From positions 2,517,501-2,581,500 of the forward strand of contig NZ_CP022985.1 of the NCBI RefSeq assembly GCF_003425985.1: DNA of 64,000 bases, written 5' to 3'. Under the pieces are notes generated by a model, which was not told where the DNA came from, did not search any database, and saw only the letters and a program-made list of their open reading frames with translations. A program made the position numbers and the translations under genes. The stretch is from Mariniflexile sp. TRM1-10 (GTDB taxonomy: Bacteria > Bacteroidota > Bacteroidia > Flavobacteriales > Flavobacteriaceae). Of the stretch, positions 7,663 through 16,257 are shown piece by piece. Numbering within the stretch: the first letter of the stretch is position 1; each line of letters begins with the position of its first letter.

Positions 7663-8451
7663 TTACATCAAATTATTAGGAATTTCGCAAATAGGTATAG
7701 GAATCATCTTATGTTTATTGGTAGTGTTAAAGCGTTTGTATATATTAAAGACGGCTTGTTCCCTGCCCGTAAAGTCTTCTGCATGTTTACCTATTTCATC
7801 CATTTTCATGGCCCATTCAAGCTCTGGATACGTTGCGCCTATTTGATCTTCATCAGTTCTATCATCCCCCCAAAGGCCATCAGTTGGTGCAGCTTCAATA
7901 ATATCTTGATTAATACCTAAATGCTTTGCAATGGTATAGACTTCTGTTTTCAACAAATCGGCAATTGGACTTAAATCAACACCACCATCGCCATATTTTG
8001 TATAAAATCCAACACCAAAATCCTCAACTTTATTGCCAGTGCCTGCAACTAAATATTTATGTAAAGCTGCAAAATAATATAAAGAAGTCATTCGTAACCG
8101 GGCTCGCGTATTTGCTAAAGACATAAAACGCTCTTCTTCATTTTTTACAGGAGGCAAAGAAGCAACTAAACTATCAAATACAGGGGTTAGATTCACTTGC
8201 GTCATAATCACCTTTGGAAATTTTTCTTGTAACCATTCTATATGACGCAACGCTCTATTAACTTGCGAAGGTGATTGATGGATGGGCATTTCCAAACAGA
8301 GTAAAGAAAATCCTGTTTTGGCACAAAGTGTAGAAGTCACCGCAGAATCGATACCGCCAGACACACCAATAACAAAACCATTTACACCAGCTTTGGTTGC
8401 GTAATCTTTTAACCAATTAACTATATAATTTACAACTTTTTCTGTTTGCAT
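7663..8451 (-). CDS. nadE: NAD+ synthetase (ammonia-dependent type)
   Basis: 262 residues from the ATG at 8451 (MQTEKVVNYIVNWL); a longer reading to 8508 adds a hydrophobic, unconserved 19-residue leader and is less likely. Converts nicotinic acid adenine dinucleotide to NAD using ATP and ammonia. The ATP-pyrophosphatase P-loop GVSGGIDSAV is at about 29-38; GTGNKVEDFGVGFYTKYGDG and the D-L-x-P-I-x-D-L-x-K-T-E-V motif follow. There is no glutaminase domain. Divergent from gldB, with 74 bp between the starts. Confidence 0.96.
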   Translation of the reverse strand: MQTEKVVNYIVNWLKDYATKAGVNGFVIGVSGGIDSAVTSTLCAKTGFSLLCLEMPIHQSPSQVNRALRHIEWLQEKFPKVIMTQVNLTPVFDSLVASLPPVKNEEERFMSLANTRARLRMTSLYYFAALHKYLVAGTGNKVEDFGVGFYTKYGDGGVDLSPIADLLKTEVYTIAKHLGINQDIIEAAPTDGLWGDDRTDEDQIGATYPELEWAMKMDEIGKHAEDFTGREQAVFNIYKRFNTTNKHKMIPIPICEIPNNLM

Positions 8452-8525
8452 ATTAAATGAATTTAAAACTAAGAATAGTACCTTTGCAAACAAAAATAGA
8501 CGAAACACTTAATTAATAAAAATTT

Positions 8526-9506
8526 ATGGCGTTTAAGTTTTATATGAAGTATATATTAATTTTTTTAAGCATCATAGTAACGGTATTTTCTTGCAAAAAT
8601 GAAAGTCAGTTAGAAAATAACATAGCCAAGATTAATTTAGATGCTCATATTGAAAGATTTGATTTGCTGTTTGCTGAAATTAATAGTGAAAATCTTCCTA
8701 AATTAAAGCAGGCATATCCTTTTATGTTTTCAGAAAAATATCAAGATTCTTTCTGGATTGAAAAGGCACAAGATACCTTGCAAAAACAACTATTTAAAGA
8801 GGTTGAAAAAGCGTTTTTGAATATGGATGAAACCGAATTGGAGATTGAATCTCTATTCAATCATTTAAAATATTATTTTCCAGAGTTTCATACGCCTAGA
8901 ATTATTACAACGACAAGCGATGTCGATTATAGAAACCGCATTATTGTAACCGATACGATTGTGGTTATTGCATTAGATACTTATTTAGGTAGCAACCACA
9001 AATTTTATGAAAACATACCTAAATATTTAAGGGAGGATCTAAAAAAAGAACAAATAGTAGTCGATTTAGCAACAGAATATGCTGAAAAATACATCTATCA
9101 ACAGCCAAGAAAGACTTTTTTGGACGAACTTATTTACTTCGGTAAACAACTGTATTTTAAAGATGTGGTTATTCCGTTTAAAATGGAGGCAGCGCGTATT
9201 GGGTACAACAAAGAACAACTTGATTGGGCCATAGCTAATGAAAGTTATATTTGGAGGTATTTTGTAGAGCGTGAATTGTTGTTTAGCACCGATGCTAAAT
9301 TAGCTGGCAGATTTATTACACCTGCACCCTTTTCTAAATTTTATTTAGAAGGTATAGATACCGAATCGCCAGGGCGTTTAGGGCAATATATAGGTTGGCA
9401 AATAGTGAGGGCTTATATGCAGCAAAATGAAGTGTCTTTAAAAGACATGCTAATAAAAAGTCCTGAAGAAATTTTTAATAATTCAAAGTTTAAACCAAGA
9501 AAATAA
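8526..9506 (+). CDS. gldB: Gliding motility lipoprotein GldB
   Basis: 326 residues; signal peptide with lipobox (IIVTVFSC, Cys23) and the GldB-type domain with an HIERFD start and the C-terminal part PGRLGQYIGWQIVRAYM. GldB is a membrane-anchored lipoprotein needed for gliding in Flavobacterium; its biochemical role is unknown. Start could also be the internal ATG at residue 7 (8544). It overlaps gldC by one base (TAATG), so the two are co-translated. Confidence 0.93.
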   Translation: MAFKFYMKYILIFLSIIVTVFSCKNESQLENNIAKINLDAHIERFDLLFAEINSENLPKLKQAYPFMFSEKYQDSFWIEKAQDTLQKQLFKEVEKAFLNMDETELEIESLFNHLKYYFPEFHTPRIITTTSDVDYRNRIIVTDTIVVIALDTYLGSNHKFYENIPKYLREDLKKEQIVVDLATEYAEKYIYQQPRKTFLDELIYFGKQLYFKDVVIPFKMEAARIGYNKEQLDWAIANESYIWRYFVERELLFSTDAKLAGRFITPAPFSKFYLEGIDTESPGRLGQYIGWQIVRAYMQQNEVSLKDMLIKSPEEIFNNSKFKPRK

Positions 9507-9838
9507 TGTCGAAGATTACATCCAAAATAGAATTAAACGTAGAACTTGATGCTAACAGAGTCCCAGAGAAACTCTCTTGGACCGCTGAAGATGGCGGTAT
9601 AACCAACGAGGAAGCAAAAGCGATGATGTTGGCGGTTTGGGATTCTAAAGCCCAAGAAACCTTGCGTATTGACTTATGGACTAAAGATATGCCTGTTGAT
9701 GAAATGAAAGTGTTTTTCCATCAAACCCTAGTGGCAATGAGCGATACGTTTCATCGAGCGACCCAAGATGAAAAAATGACTGCTACTATGAAAGATTTCT
9801 GTGATTACTTTGCTGAAAAGTTGGAGATTAAGAAATAG
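9506..9838 (+). CDS. gldC: Gliding motility protein GldC
   Basis: 110 residues, soluble, no signal peptide. Matches GldC: KLSWTAEDGG, AKAMMLAVWD and LRIDLWTKDMPVDEMKVFF are recognisable. Required for efficient gliding in Flavobacterium johnsoniae; probably cytoplasmic. Starts in the last base of the gldB stop codon. Its stop lies inside a copy of a dispersed repeat (9834-9858). Confidence 0.95.
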   Translation: MSKITSKIELNVELDANRVPEKLSWTAEDGGITNEEAKAMMLAVWDSKAQETLRIDLWTKDMPVDEMKVFFHQTLVAMSDTFHRATQDEKMTATMKDFCDYFAEKLEIKK

Positions 9839-9858
9839 AAAAAGTTAAGATGAGTTCA
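9834..9858 (+). repeat. Dispersed 25-bp repeat overlapping gldC stop
   Basis: AATAGAAAAAGTTAAGATGA plus GTTCA; nearly identical copies at 35112-35136 and 50767-50790, each just after a plus-strand stop codon, and an inverted copy at 35249-35267. Probably the end sequence of a small repeat element. Confidence 0.55.
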
Positions 9859-9862
9859 ATGA

Positions 9863-10498
9863 TTAGTTTCTCGATTTAGCATCAGCCACTTCTTTTTTCA
9901 AATGGTCCAAATACAAAATGCCATTTAAATGGTCTATTTCATGTTGAAAAATTACCGATGTAAAACCTTCAACGGTTTCGGTTTTATGTTCAGCTTTCAT
10001 CGTGTCGTATTCAATTACAATTGAAAAAGCTCGGGTGTTTAAGGTATCAGTTCTGTCGGGTATGGATAAACAGCCTTCTCTAAAGGTTTGCTTTTTATCT
10101 GAATAGGTTTTAATTACTGGATTTAAATACACTTCAAAAGGAAAATTTTCTTTATCAAATCGTTGCACCCAAATAATGTTTTTTAAAATACCCACTTGTG
10201 GCGCCGCAATACCAACGCCTAAAGATATACTGTCTCTAACGGTGGCATATAATCTTTTTACAAAACGTTGTAAAACAACATCGTTTGGGTTTACTTTAAC
10301 GTCCTGACTTTTGGTTCTAAGCAATAACGAATCTCTTTTGTTGGTTATTTTGAAAACCCGCATGGGAGTTAGAGAATCTGAACTCATTATCATTTTGGAT
10401 TGTTCAACCGAAAAAGAATTCTTCAACATGCTTTTTGATCCGTAACAAGACGAAAGTATGATGGCAATACCCATTAAAAAGAAACAATTTCTCACCAT
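9863..10498 (-). CDS. Lipoprotein-type peptide deformylase
   Basis: 211 residues. All three deformylase motifs are present: GVGIAAPQ (94-101), EGCLS (141-145) and HEIDH (186-190), so the Cys and two His metal ligands and the catalytic Glu are intact. Unlike the cytosolic enzyme it begins with a type II signal peptide, VRNCFFLMGIAIILSSC, lipobox Cys18, and has a 70-residue extension before the catalytic domain. The mature protein should therefore be a membrane-anchored lipoprotein outside the cytoplasm, where formyl-methionine removal from nascent chains cannot occur. Convergent with gldC; 32 bp downstream of rodA on the same strand. Confidence 0.9.
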   Translation of the reverse strand: MVRNCFFLMGIAIILSSCYGSKSMLKNSFSVEQSKMIMSSDSLTPMRVFKITNKRDSLLLRTKSQDVKVNPNDVVLQRFVKRLYATVRDSISLGVGIAAPQVGILKNIIWVQRFDKENFPFEVYLNPVIKTYSDKKQTFREGCLSIPDRTDTLNTRAFSIVIEYDTMKAEHKTETVEGFTSVIFQHEIDHLNGILYLDHLKKEVADAKSRN

Positions 10499-10530
10499 AA
10501 GAGGTTAAAATAAAGGTGTTTGTTGTTGAC

Positions 10531-11808
10531 TTACCATTGGTTGATTCTATCTGAATCTAACTTAATAAAAATAAATAATAAAATGGTAAAACCCCAAAGT
10601 CCTGAACCACCATAACTAAACATAGGCAACGGAATACCAATGGTAGGGATAATGCCCATTACCATACCAATATTTATAAAAAAGTGCATAAAAAATATGG
10701 ATGCAACCCCATAACCATACATGCGACTAAATTGAGAGCGTTGCAATTCGGCCAAATGCAAAATACGAAGAAAAAGTAATATAAAAACAATAATTACTGC
10801 TGCGCTACCGACAAAGCCCCATTCTTCGCCTACGGTACTAAAAATGTAATCGGTATGCTGTTCGGGTACAAATTTTCCGGTGGTTCTAGTGCCTTCTAAA
10901 TAACCTCTTCCTGTTAAGCCACCAGAACTAATGGCTTTTTCAGATTCATTTAAATTATAAGCGATGGTCTTTTTCATAAGATCTAGCTTAATAGGATCTT
11001 TTTCAAGACTTAGCCAAATAGTTATTCTGTCTTTTTGATGAAAAGGCAATAGGTTGTCGTAGAAATATCGAACACCAAATGAAATTAAAATACTGAGTAG
11101 AATGATAGAAATAGGTTGAATGAACAACGGTTTTCTTCGTCTGGTAAAATGATGACCTAATACAAATACTGTTATGATTAGAGATGTTATGACAACTCCA
11201 AATTTTAAGGAACATAGGCAAATAACAATAAGCATTAAAAGAAGGATTAAATAGATTGGTGATAAGCCCTCTCTATATAACACAAAAATAAAAGAACCAT
11301 AAACCAACGTACTGCCAGCATCTTTTTGAAGTAATACTAATACCGCAGGAAGTGCAATAATAGCAAATACAGTAATTTGGTCTTTAACTTTTTTAATATC
11401 GGTGTTTAAGTCGCTTACGTATTTTGCAACAGCAAGCGCTGTAGCGGCTTTTGCAAATTCGCTGGGTTGTATCGTCATGCCGCCAATGGCATACCAAGAG
11501 GTCGCACCGTTAACGCTTTTTCCAAATATAAAAAGACCCACCAACGACAGCATGGAAATAATGTATATAACACTAGAAAAACGTTCGTAGAATTTAGATT
11601 CTATCGCTAAAATAAGGATAATAAGTCCTACGGTTAAAAAGATAAACATGAGCTGTTTTCCGTAAGGTTGCGAAAAATCCAAGTAGTTTATGGTGTCTCC
11701 AGAATGGGAAGCCGATACAATGTTTAACCATCCAAAACCAACAAGCAGGAGAAATAAAATAATGGTAATCCAATCAAATTTGTAATATCTGCTAGCTTCC
11801 GTTATCAT
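10531..11808 (-). CDS. rodA: Rod-shape SEDS peptidoglycan polymerase RodA
   Basis: 425 residues, about ten membrane segments. SEDS-family marks: GATSWYAIGGMTIQPSEFAK, the acidic loop QKDAGST with the conserved catalytic-site Asp, EQHTDYIFSTVGEEWGFVGS, and the C-terminal PTIGIPLPMFSYGGSG. It polymerises glycan strands for lateral wall synthesis together with PBP2, encoded immediately upstream (37-bp gap). Last gene but one of the mreB-mreC-mreD-PBP2-rodA unit. Confidence 0.97.
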   Translation of the reverse strand: MITEASRYYKFDWITIILFLLLVGFGWLNIVSASHSGDTINYLDFSQPYGKQLMFIFLTVGLIILILAIESKFYERFSSVIYIISMLSLVGLFIFGKSVNGATSWYAIGGMTIQPSEFAKAATALAVAKYVSDLNTDIKKVKDQITVFAIIALPAVLVLLQKDAGSTLVYGSFIFVLYREGLSPIYLILLLMLIVICLCSLKFGVVITSLIITVFVLGHHFTRRRKPLFIQPISIILLSILISFGVRYFYDNLLPFHQKDRITIWLSLEKDPIKLDLMKKTIAYNLNESEKAISSGGLTGRGYLEGTRTTGKFVPEQHTDYIFSTVGEEWGFVGSAAVIIVFILLFLRILHLAELQRSQFSRMYGYGVASIFFMHFFINIGMVMGIIPTIGIPLPMFSYGGSGLWGFTILLFIFIKLDSDRINQW

Positions 11809-11845
11809 TAATGTTTATTGTCTATATTAAGTTATTTAATTTAAT

Positions 11846-13822
11846 CTATAAATTTACACCTTGGGTTTTCTTCAGTTCATCAGGGTTTCTTGATTTGCTA
11901 TTTAGTTCATTCAATAATTCTTTAAGCTCTTTAAATTCTGAATCATCTACAACTTCTAAAGTTGTATTCTTATTAATTCCAAAGGGTTGTCCAGAATATG
12001 GTTTTGCGTACTCATGTTCTAAAGTATGTTTTAAAAGCCAATCTTCCATGTCGGTTCTGGAGATAGTATCATTAATATATTTTTCAATCATTAAACTGGC
12101 TATTTTTCCAGCAAATCGTGCTCCCCAATACCCGTTTTCTACAAATACAGCAAGGGCTATTTTAGGATTGTCTTTTGGTGCAAATGCGATAAATATAGAA
12201 TGATCTGTAAGCTGCATGCGTTGCCCTTTAACTTTTACAAAGTTTTCGGCAGTTCCAGTTTTTCCGCAAATTTCAATACCTTTTACTTGAACACTTGCAG
12301 CGGTTCCATGGTTATAAACATCAAACATACCTTGTATAATAGGTTCAAAATGTTCTTTGTTTATGGTGGTATGGTTAGGGGTGGTATATTTAACATCAAT
12401 GGTATGACCTTCAATATTTTTTATGATGTGAGGGGTATAATAGTATCCTCGGTTGGCAATGGCTGCGGTCATATTTGCTAATTGAATAGGTGTTGTTAAT
12501 ACTTCACCTTGCCCAATAGCGTTTGATAAGTTGAAAGTACTTCCCCATCTGTTTTTGCCATAAATTTGGTCGTAGGTTTTACTATTAGGAATTTTACCAG
12601 GTTGCCCTACCGATAAATCGTTATTCAAATAATCGCCTAAGCCAAAACTTTTTACATGGTTGCTCCAAATATCCATGCCTGTTGCAGGACTTTTGGTTTT
12701 GTCTATAATTCTTCTGTAAACATTCGCAAAATAGGCATTGCAGGAATTGTAAATACCACCATTCATTGCCAAAGGACTTGGATGGCTATGACATCCCATT
12801 TTCCTACCACCGTAACTATATCCATGGTTGCAATAAAACCGGTCTTCGGTAGTTACAACTTCTTCTTGCAAACCAATAAGTGCATTTAAAATTTTAAATG
12901 GAGACCCAGGCGGATACATGGCTTGAAGGCCTCTGTCATATAAAGGCTTGTTAATACTATCGTTATATAATTTTGTGAAATTAACTGAGCGTTGGCGTCC
13001 GACTAATAAATTAGGGTTATAGGTTGGTGTTGAGACCATGGCTAAAATTTCGCCGCTACTAGGTTCAATGGCAATAATACCACCGTGTTTATTTTGCATG
13101 AGCAATTCGCCATAAGCCTGCAATTTGGCATCGATGGTAATGGTGACATCGCTACCTGGTTTTGGTAATGTATCGAAAATACCGTCTTTGTATGGTCCTA
13201 AATCTCTATTAAATCTATCTTTTTGAATAAACTTAATGCCCTTCACACCGCGTAATGTTTTTTCGTAAGAGAGTTCAATACCTTGTTTCCCTATGAGGTC
13301 GCCCATTTTATAATAAGGATCTCGGGCAATAATAGCGTCGTTAACTTCGCCAATATCACCTAAAACGTTGGCGCCTATAGTGGTTTCATAATGTCTTAAG
13401 GAACGTTTTTGGATATAAAAACCTTCAAACTTTCGCATTTTTTCTTGTAAGCTGGCATAATCTTCTTTTGATAAATGCGGAATAAAAACGGAAGGTAACC
13501 ATGGGGAGTAATGATATGCTTTTTCAAAGATTTCTTTAAACCTGGTTTTTTCAATTTTCAATAAACTGCAAAACTCTAAAGTATCTAAAGGTTTTACCTC
13601 ACGAGGAATAAACATAACGTCGTATGACGGTTGGTTGGAAACCAATAACTCGCCATTCCTATCAAAAACAAAACCTCGTTTTGGATAGTCATAAACTTTT
13701 CTAATAGCGTTGTCTTCATATAAATTTTGAATTCCCCCACTATATATCTGTAAATAAAAAAGCCTAGATAGAAATATAAGTCCGACAACGGCTATTGCTA
13801 TAACAAGTAAGAATCGTCTCAT
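11846..13822 (-). CDS. mrdA: Penicillin-binding protein 2 (elongation transpeptidase)
   Basis: 658 residues; N-terminal signal anchor (LLVIAIAVVGLIFLSRLF), dimerisation/pedestal domain, then transpeptidase. Active-site serine motif S307-P-F-K310, second motif S-C-N (YNSCNAYFANVY), third motif KTGTAE near 525. It cross-links peptidoglycan for cell elongation as partner of RodA. Its start overlaps the mreD stop by 4 bp (ATGA type), indicating translational coupling. Confidence 0.97.
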   Translation of the reverse strand: MRRFLLVIAIAVVGLIFLSRLFYLQIYSGGIQNLYEDNAIRKVYDYPKRGFVFDRNGELLVSNQPSYDVMFIPREVKPLDTLEFCSLLKIEKTRFKEIFEKAYHYSPWLPSVFIPHLSKEDYASLQEKMRKFEGFYIQKRSLRHYETTIGANVLGDIGEVNDAIIARDPYYKMGDLIGKQGIELSYEKTLRGVKGIKFIQKDRFNRDLGPYKDGIFDTLPKPGSDVTITIDAKLQAYGELLMQNKHGGIIAIEPSSGEILAMVSTPTYNPNLLVGRQRSVNFTKLYNDSINKPLYDRGLQAMYPPGSPFKILNALIGLQEEVVTTEDRFYCNHGYSYGGRKMGCHSHPSPLAMNGGIYNSCNAYFANVYRRIIDKTKSPATGMDIWSNHVKSFGLGDYLNNDLSVGQPGKIPNSKTYDQIYGKNRWGSTFNLSNAIGQGEVLTTPIQLANMTAAIANRGYYYTPHIIKNIEGHTIDVKYTTPNHTTINKEHFEPIIQGMFDVYNHGTAASVQVKGIEICGKTGTAENFVKVKGQRMQLTDHSIFIAFAPKDNPKIALAVFVENGYWGARFAGKIASLMIEKYINDTISRTDMEDWLLKHTLEHEYAKPYSGQPFGINKNTTLEVVDDSEFKELKELLNELNSKSRNPDELKKTQGVNL

Positions 13823-14325
13823 TTAGTTTTTTTACTAAAAATAATGGTTATAATTAGAATTAATAAAATAGTAAAAATACTTGAGAATAACGTTTTTTGA
13901 AGCACTAATATTATTTTTGAAACACTAAACATTTCTAAAAAAAACAATACAAAGTGATGTAGAAAAGTGAGAATGGTAAGATAGGTTAGTTTTTCACCGA
14001 ATTCAACGGTATTAAATTTTATAGTTTGATGCTCGTAAATTACTCCAAAAGAGAATTTTAATATAACGGGTCTTATATAGGCTATAAAAACACAGGCTGC
14101 GGCGTGAATACCCCCAGTATCTGAGAATAAATCGATAGTTAGCCCTAAGAAAAAGCTTAAAAAAATAATAATAAAACGATTGTTTTTTACAGGAAACAAC
14201 GCTATAAACATAATATAAACAAATGGGTTAATGTAACCTGAAAAGTTAATATTACTGAACAACACGACCTGTAAAAAAACCAATGAAATAAAACGCGTAA
14301 TATGGACAAACACAGTGTTATTCAT
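13819..14325 (-). CDS. mreD: Rod shape-determining protein MreD
   Basis: 168 residues, very hydrophobic with five or six membrane segments, the typical size for MreD. The identity rests on hydrophobicity, size and position between mreC and PBP2, with overlaps of 8 bp and 4 bp. MreD is an inner-membrane component of the elongasome. Confidence 0.88.
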   Translation of the reverse strand: MNNTVFVHITRFISLVFLQVVLFSNINFSGYINPFVYIMFIALFPVKNNRFIIIFLSFFLGLTIDLFSDTGGIHAAACVFIAYIRPVILKFSFGVIYEHQTIKFNTVEFGEKLTYLTILTFLHHFVLFFLEMFSVSKIILVLQKTLFSSIFTILLILIITIIFSKKTK

Positions 14326-15142
14326 TGACGGTTTTGTTTAATAAATTATTAATCTCGTCAGTATCAATATTTTCAATAGTATAAACATGTTCAAGATTGG
14401 TCATATCATTAAACAATTTGATGTTTATTTCATAATAATTTTCGGCGGCATCAAGTTTAAAATCATGTATAATACCTATTGGAATTCCTTTAGGGAAAAT
14501 GGACGAACGCCCCGATGTAATAATAGTATCGCCTTTTACAATAGGAGCTATTTTAGGAATGTCAATAAGTTGAATGTAATAAGGAGATTTGGCATTCCAG
14601 TAAAGTGTGCCAAAATGATTTGTTTTTTTTAGCTGAGCACTAATTTTATTTGTGGTATTCAATACAGAGATAACCGTTGCATAATGTTTGCTGGTACCAT
14701 GAACAATACCAACAACACCTTTTGAGCTTATAACCCCTAAATCTTGTTTTAAACCATCGTTTTTTCCTCTATTTAAAAGTAGGAAGTTATTAGCGCCAGA
14801 ATAGGTGTTTCTTATAACGTTTGCCAACGTAAATTTATAGGAACCTTTGTAAGAGGCCGTATCTATATAGGTAGAGTCTTTTTTGTTTTCAGAATTAAAC
14901 AGCAGCATTTTTAAACGATTGTTTTCTTCTGCCAATATTTGGTTTTGAGACTTCAAATTTAAATAACCCGTAAAATTATTAATGGAATTGTAAATACCTC
15001 CAGTTAAAAAATTGGCAGAGTTTATAAACTTACTTTTATGGTAAGAATGTGTTTGAATTGTAAAAACAAAAGAAATAGAAAACAGCAACAAGGACAACAA
15101 AAAGTTTTTGTTTCTTATTATGAAATTAATAATCTGTTGCAT
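14318..15142 (-). CDS. mreC: Rod shape-determining protein MreC
   Basis: 274 residues: one N-terminal membrane segment (NFLLSLLLFSISFVFTI), a short coiled coil (LKSQNQILAEENNRLKMLLF) and the beta-barrel domain with GVISSKGVVGIV and IPIGIIHDFKLD. MreC is the periplasmic scaffold that activates PBP2. Follows mreB by 11 bp and overlaps mreD. Confidence 0.95.
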   Translation of the reverse strand: MQQIINFIIRNKNFLLSLLLFSISFVFTIQTHSYHKSKFINSANFLTGGIYNSINNFTGYLNLKSQNQILAEENNRLKMLLFNSENKKDSTYIDTASYKGSYKFTLANVIRNTYSGANNFLLLNRGKNDGLKQDLGVISSKGVVGIVHGTSKHYATVISVLNTTNKISAQLKKTNHFGTLYWNAKSPYYIQLIDIPKIAPIVKGDTIITSGRSSIFPKGIPIGIIHDFKLDAAENYYEINIKLFNDMTNLEHVYTIENIDTDEINNLLNKTVNE

Positions 15143-15153
15143 GTTTTATAAGC

Positions 15154-16182
15154 CTATTTAATCAAAACGCTTTTGTATTTAGCTAAATTTTTAAGCGTAA
15201 TACCAGTACCTCTTACAACAGCACGTAAAGGGTCTTCGGCTATGTAAACCGGTAGGTCTGTTTTTTGAGATAAACGTTTGTCTAATCCTCTTAGCATAGA
15301 ACCACCACCTGCTAAATAAATACCCGTATTATAAATATCGGCAGCTAATTCCGGAGGTGTTTGCGATAAGGTTTCCATAACGGCATCTTCAATACGTAAA
15401 ATAGATTTGTCCAATGCTTTTGCAATCTCTCTATACGATATAGATACTTGTTTGGGCTTACCGGTAAGCAAATCACGTCCTTGAACACTCATGTCTTCTG
15501 GAGGTAAATCTAAGTCTTCGGTGGCAGCACCAATTTGAATTTTTATTTTTTCCGCAGTACGCTCGCCCACATATAAATTGTGTTGCGTACGCATGTAGTA
15601 AACAATGTCGTTTGTAAATACGTCACCTGCAATTTTCACCGATTTATCGCAAACAATACCGCCCAATGCAATAACAGCAATTTCGGTAGTACCACCACCT
15701 ATATCAACTACCATATTACCCTTAGGTTGCATGATATCAACCCCAATTCCAATAGCCGCCGCCATAGGTTCGTGTATCAAATATACTTCTTTACCATTTA
15801 CACGTTCTGCACTTTCTTTTACTGCGCGCATTTCAACTTCTGTGATGCCCGAAGGAATACAGACTACCATACGAAGCGCCGGAGTGAAGAATTTCTTTTT
15901 TAATGCGGGTATGTTTTTAATAAACATACTTATCATTTGTTCTGAAGCATCAAAATCGGCAATAACACCGTCTTTTAAGGGGCGAATGGTTTTGATGTTT
16001 TCATGTGTTTTCCCTTGCATTAAACTGGCTTCTTGACCGACGGCAATAATTTTTCCGGTAATTCTATCGCGAGCTACAATGGAAGGTGCGTCAACCACAA
16101 CCTTGTCGTTATGAATAATAAGAGTATTTGCAGTACCTAAATCTATTGCAATTTCTTCGGTTAAGAAGTCAAAAAAGCCCAT
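15154..16182 (-). CDS. mreB: Rod shape-determining actin homologue MreB
   Basis: 342 residues with actin-family ATP-binding motifs: phosphate-1 IDLGTANTLI (about 13-22), phosphate-2 VVDIGGGTTEIAV (about 160-172) and adenosine LAGGGSMLRGLD (near 290). Forms membrane filaments that direct wall synthesis. First gene of the mreBCD unit; the 75-bp gap to purH holds TACATTTA on the minus strand, a possible -7 box. Confidence 0.98.
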   Translation of the reverse strand: MGFFDFLTEEIAIDLGTANTLIIHNDKVVVDAPSIVARDRITGKIIAVGQEASLMQGKTHENIKTIRPLKDGVIADFDASEQMISMFIKNIPALKKKFFTPALRMVVCIPSGITEVEMRAVKESAERVNGKEVYLIHEPMAAAIGIGVDIMQPKGNMVVDIGGGTTEIAVIALGGIVCDKSVKIAGDVFTNDIVYYMRTQHNLYVGERTAEKIKIQIGAATEDLDLPPEDMSVQGRDLLTGKPKQVSISYREIAKALDKSILRIEDAVMETLSQTPPELAADIYNTGIYLAGGGSMLRGLDKRLSQKTDLPVYIAEDPLRAVVRGTGITLKNLAKYKSVLIK

Positions 16183-16257
16183 GTGCTATTAGTGATTTTA
16201 GAGGTTTAAAAACTTATTTCGTAAATGTAGTAAAAGTTAATAAATATTGCTGTTTAT

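Noticed and set aside
8452..8508. Upstream extension of nadE to 8508
   Set aside because: Adds a hydrophobic leader not expected in a cytosolic NAD synthetase; ATG at 8451 matches the family start.
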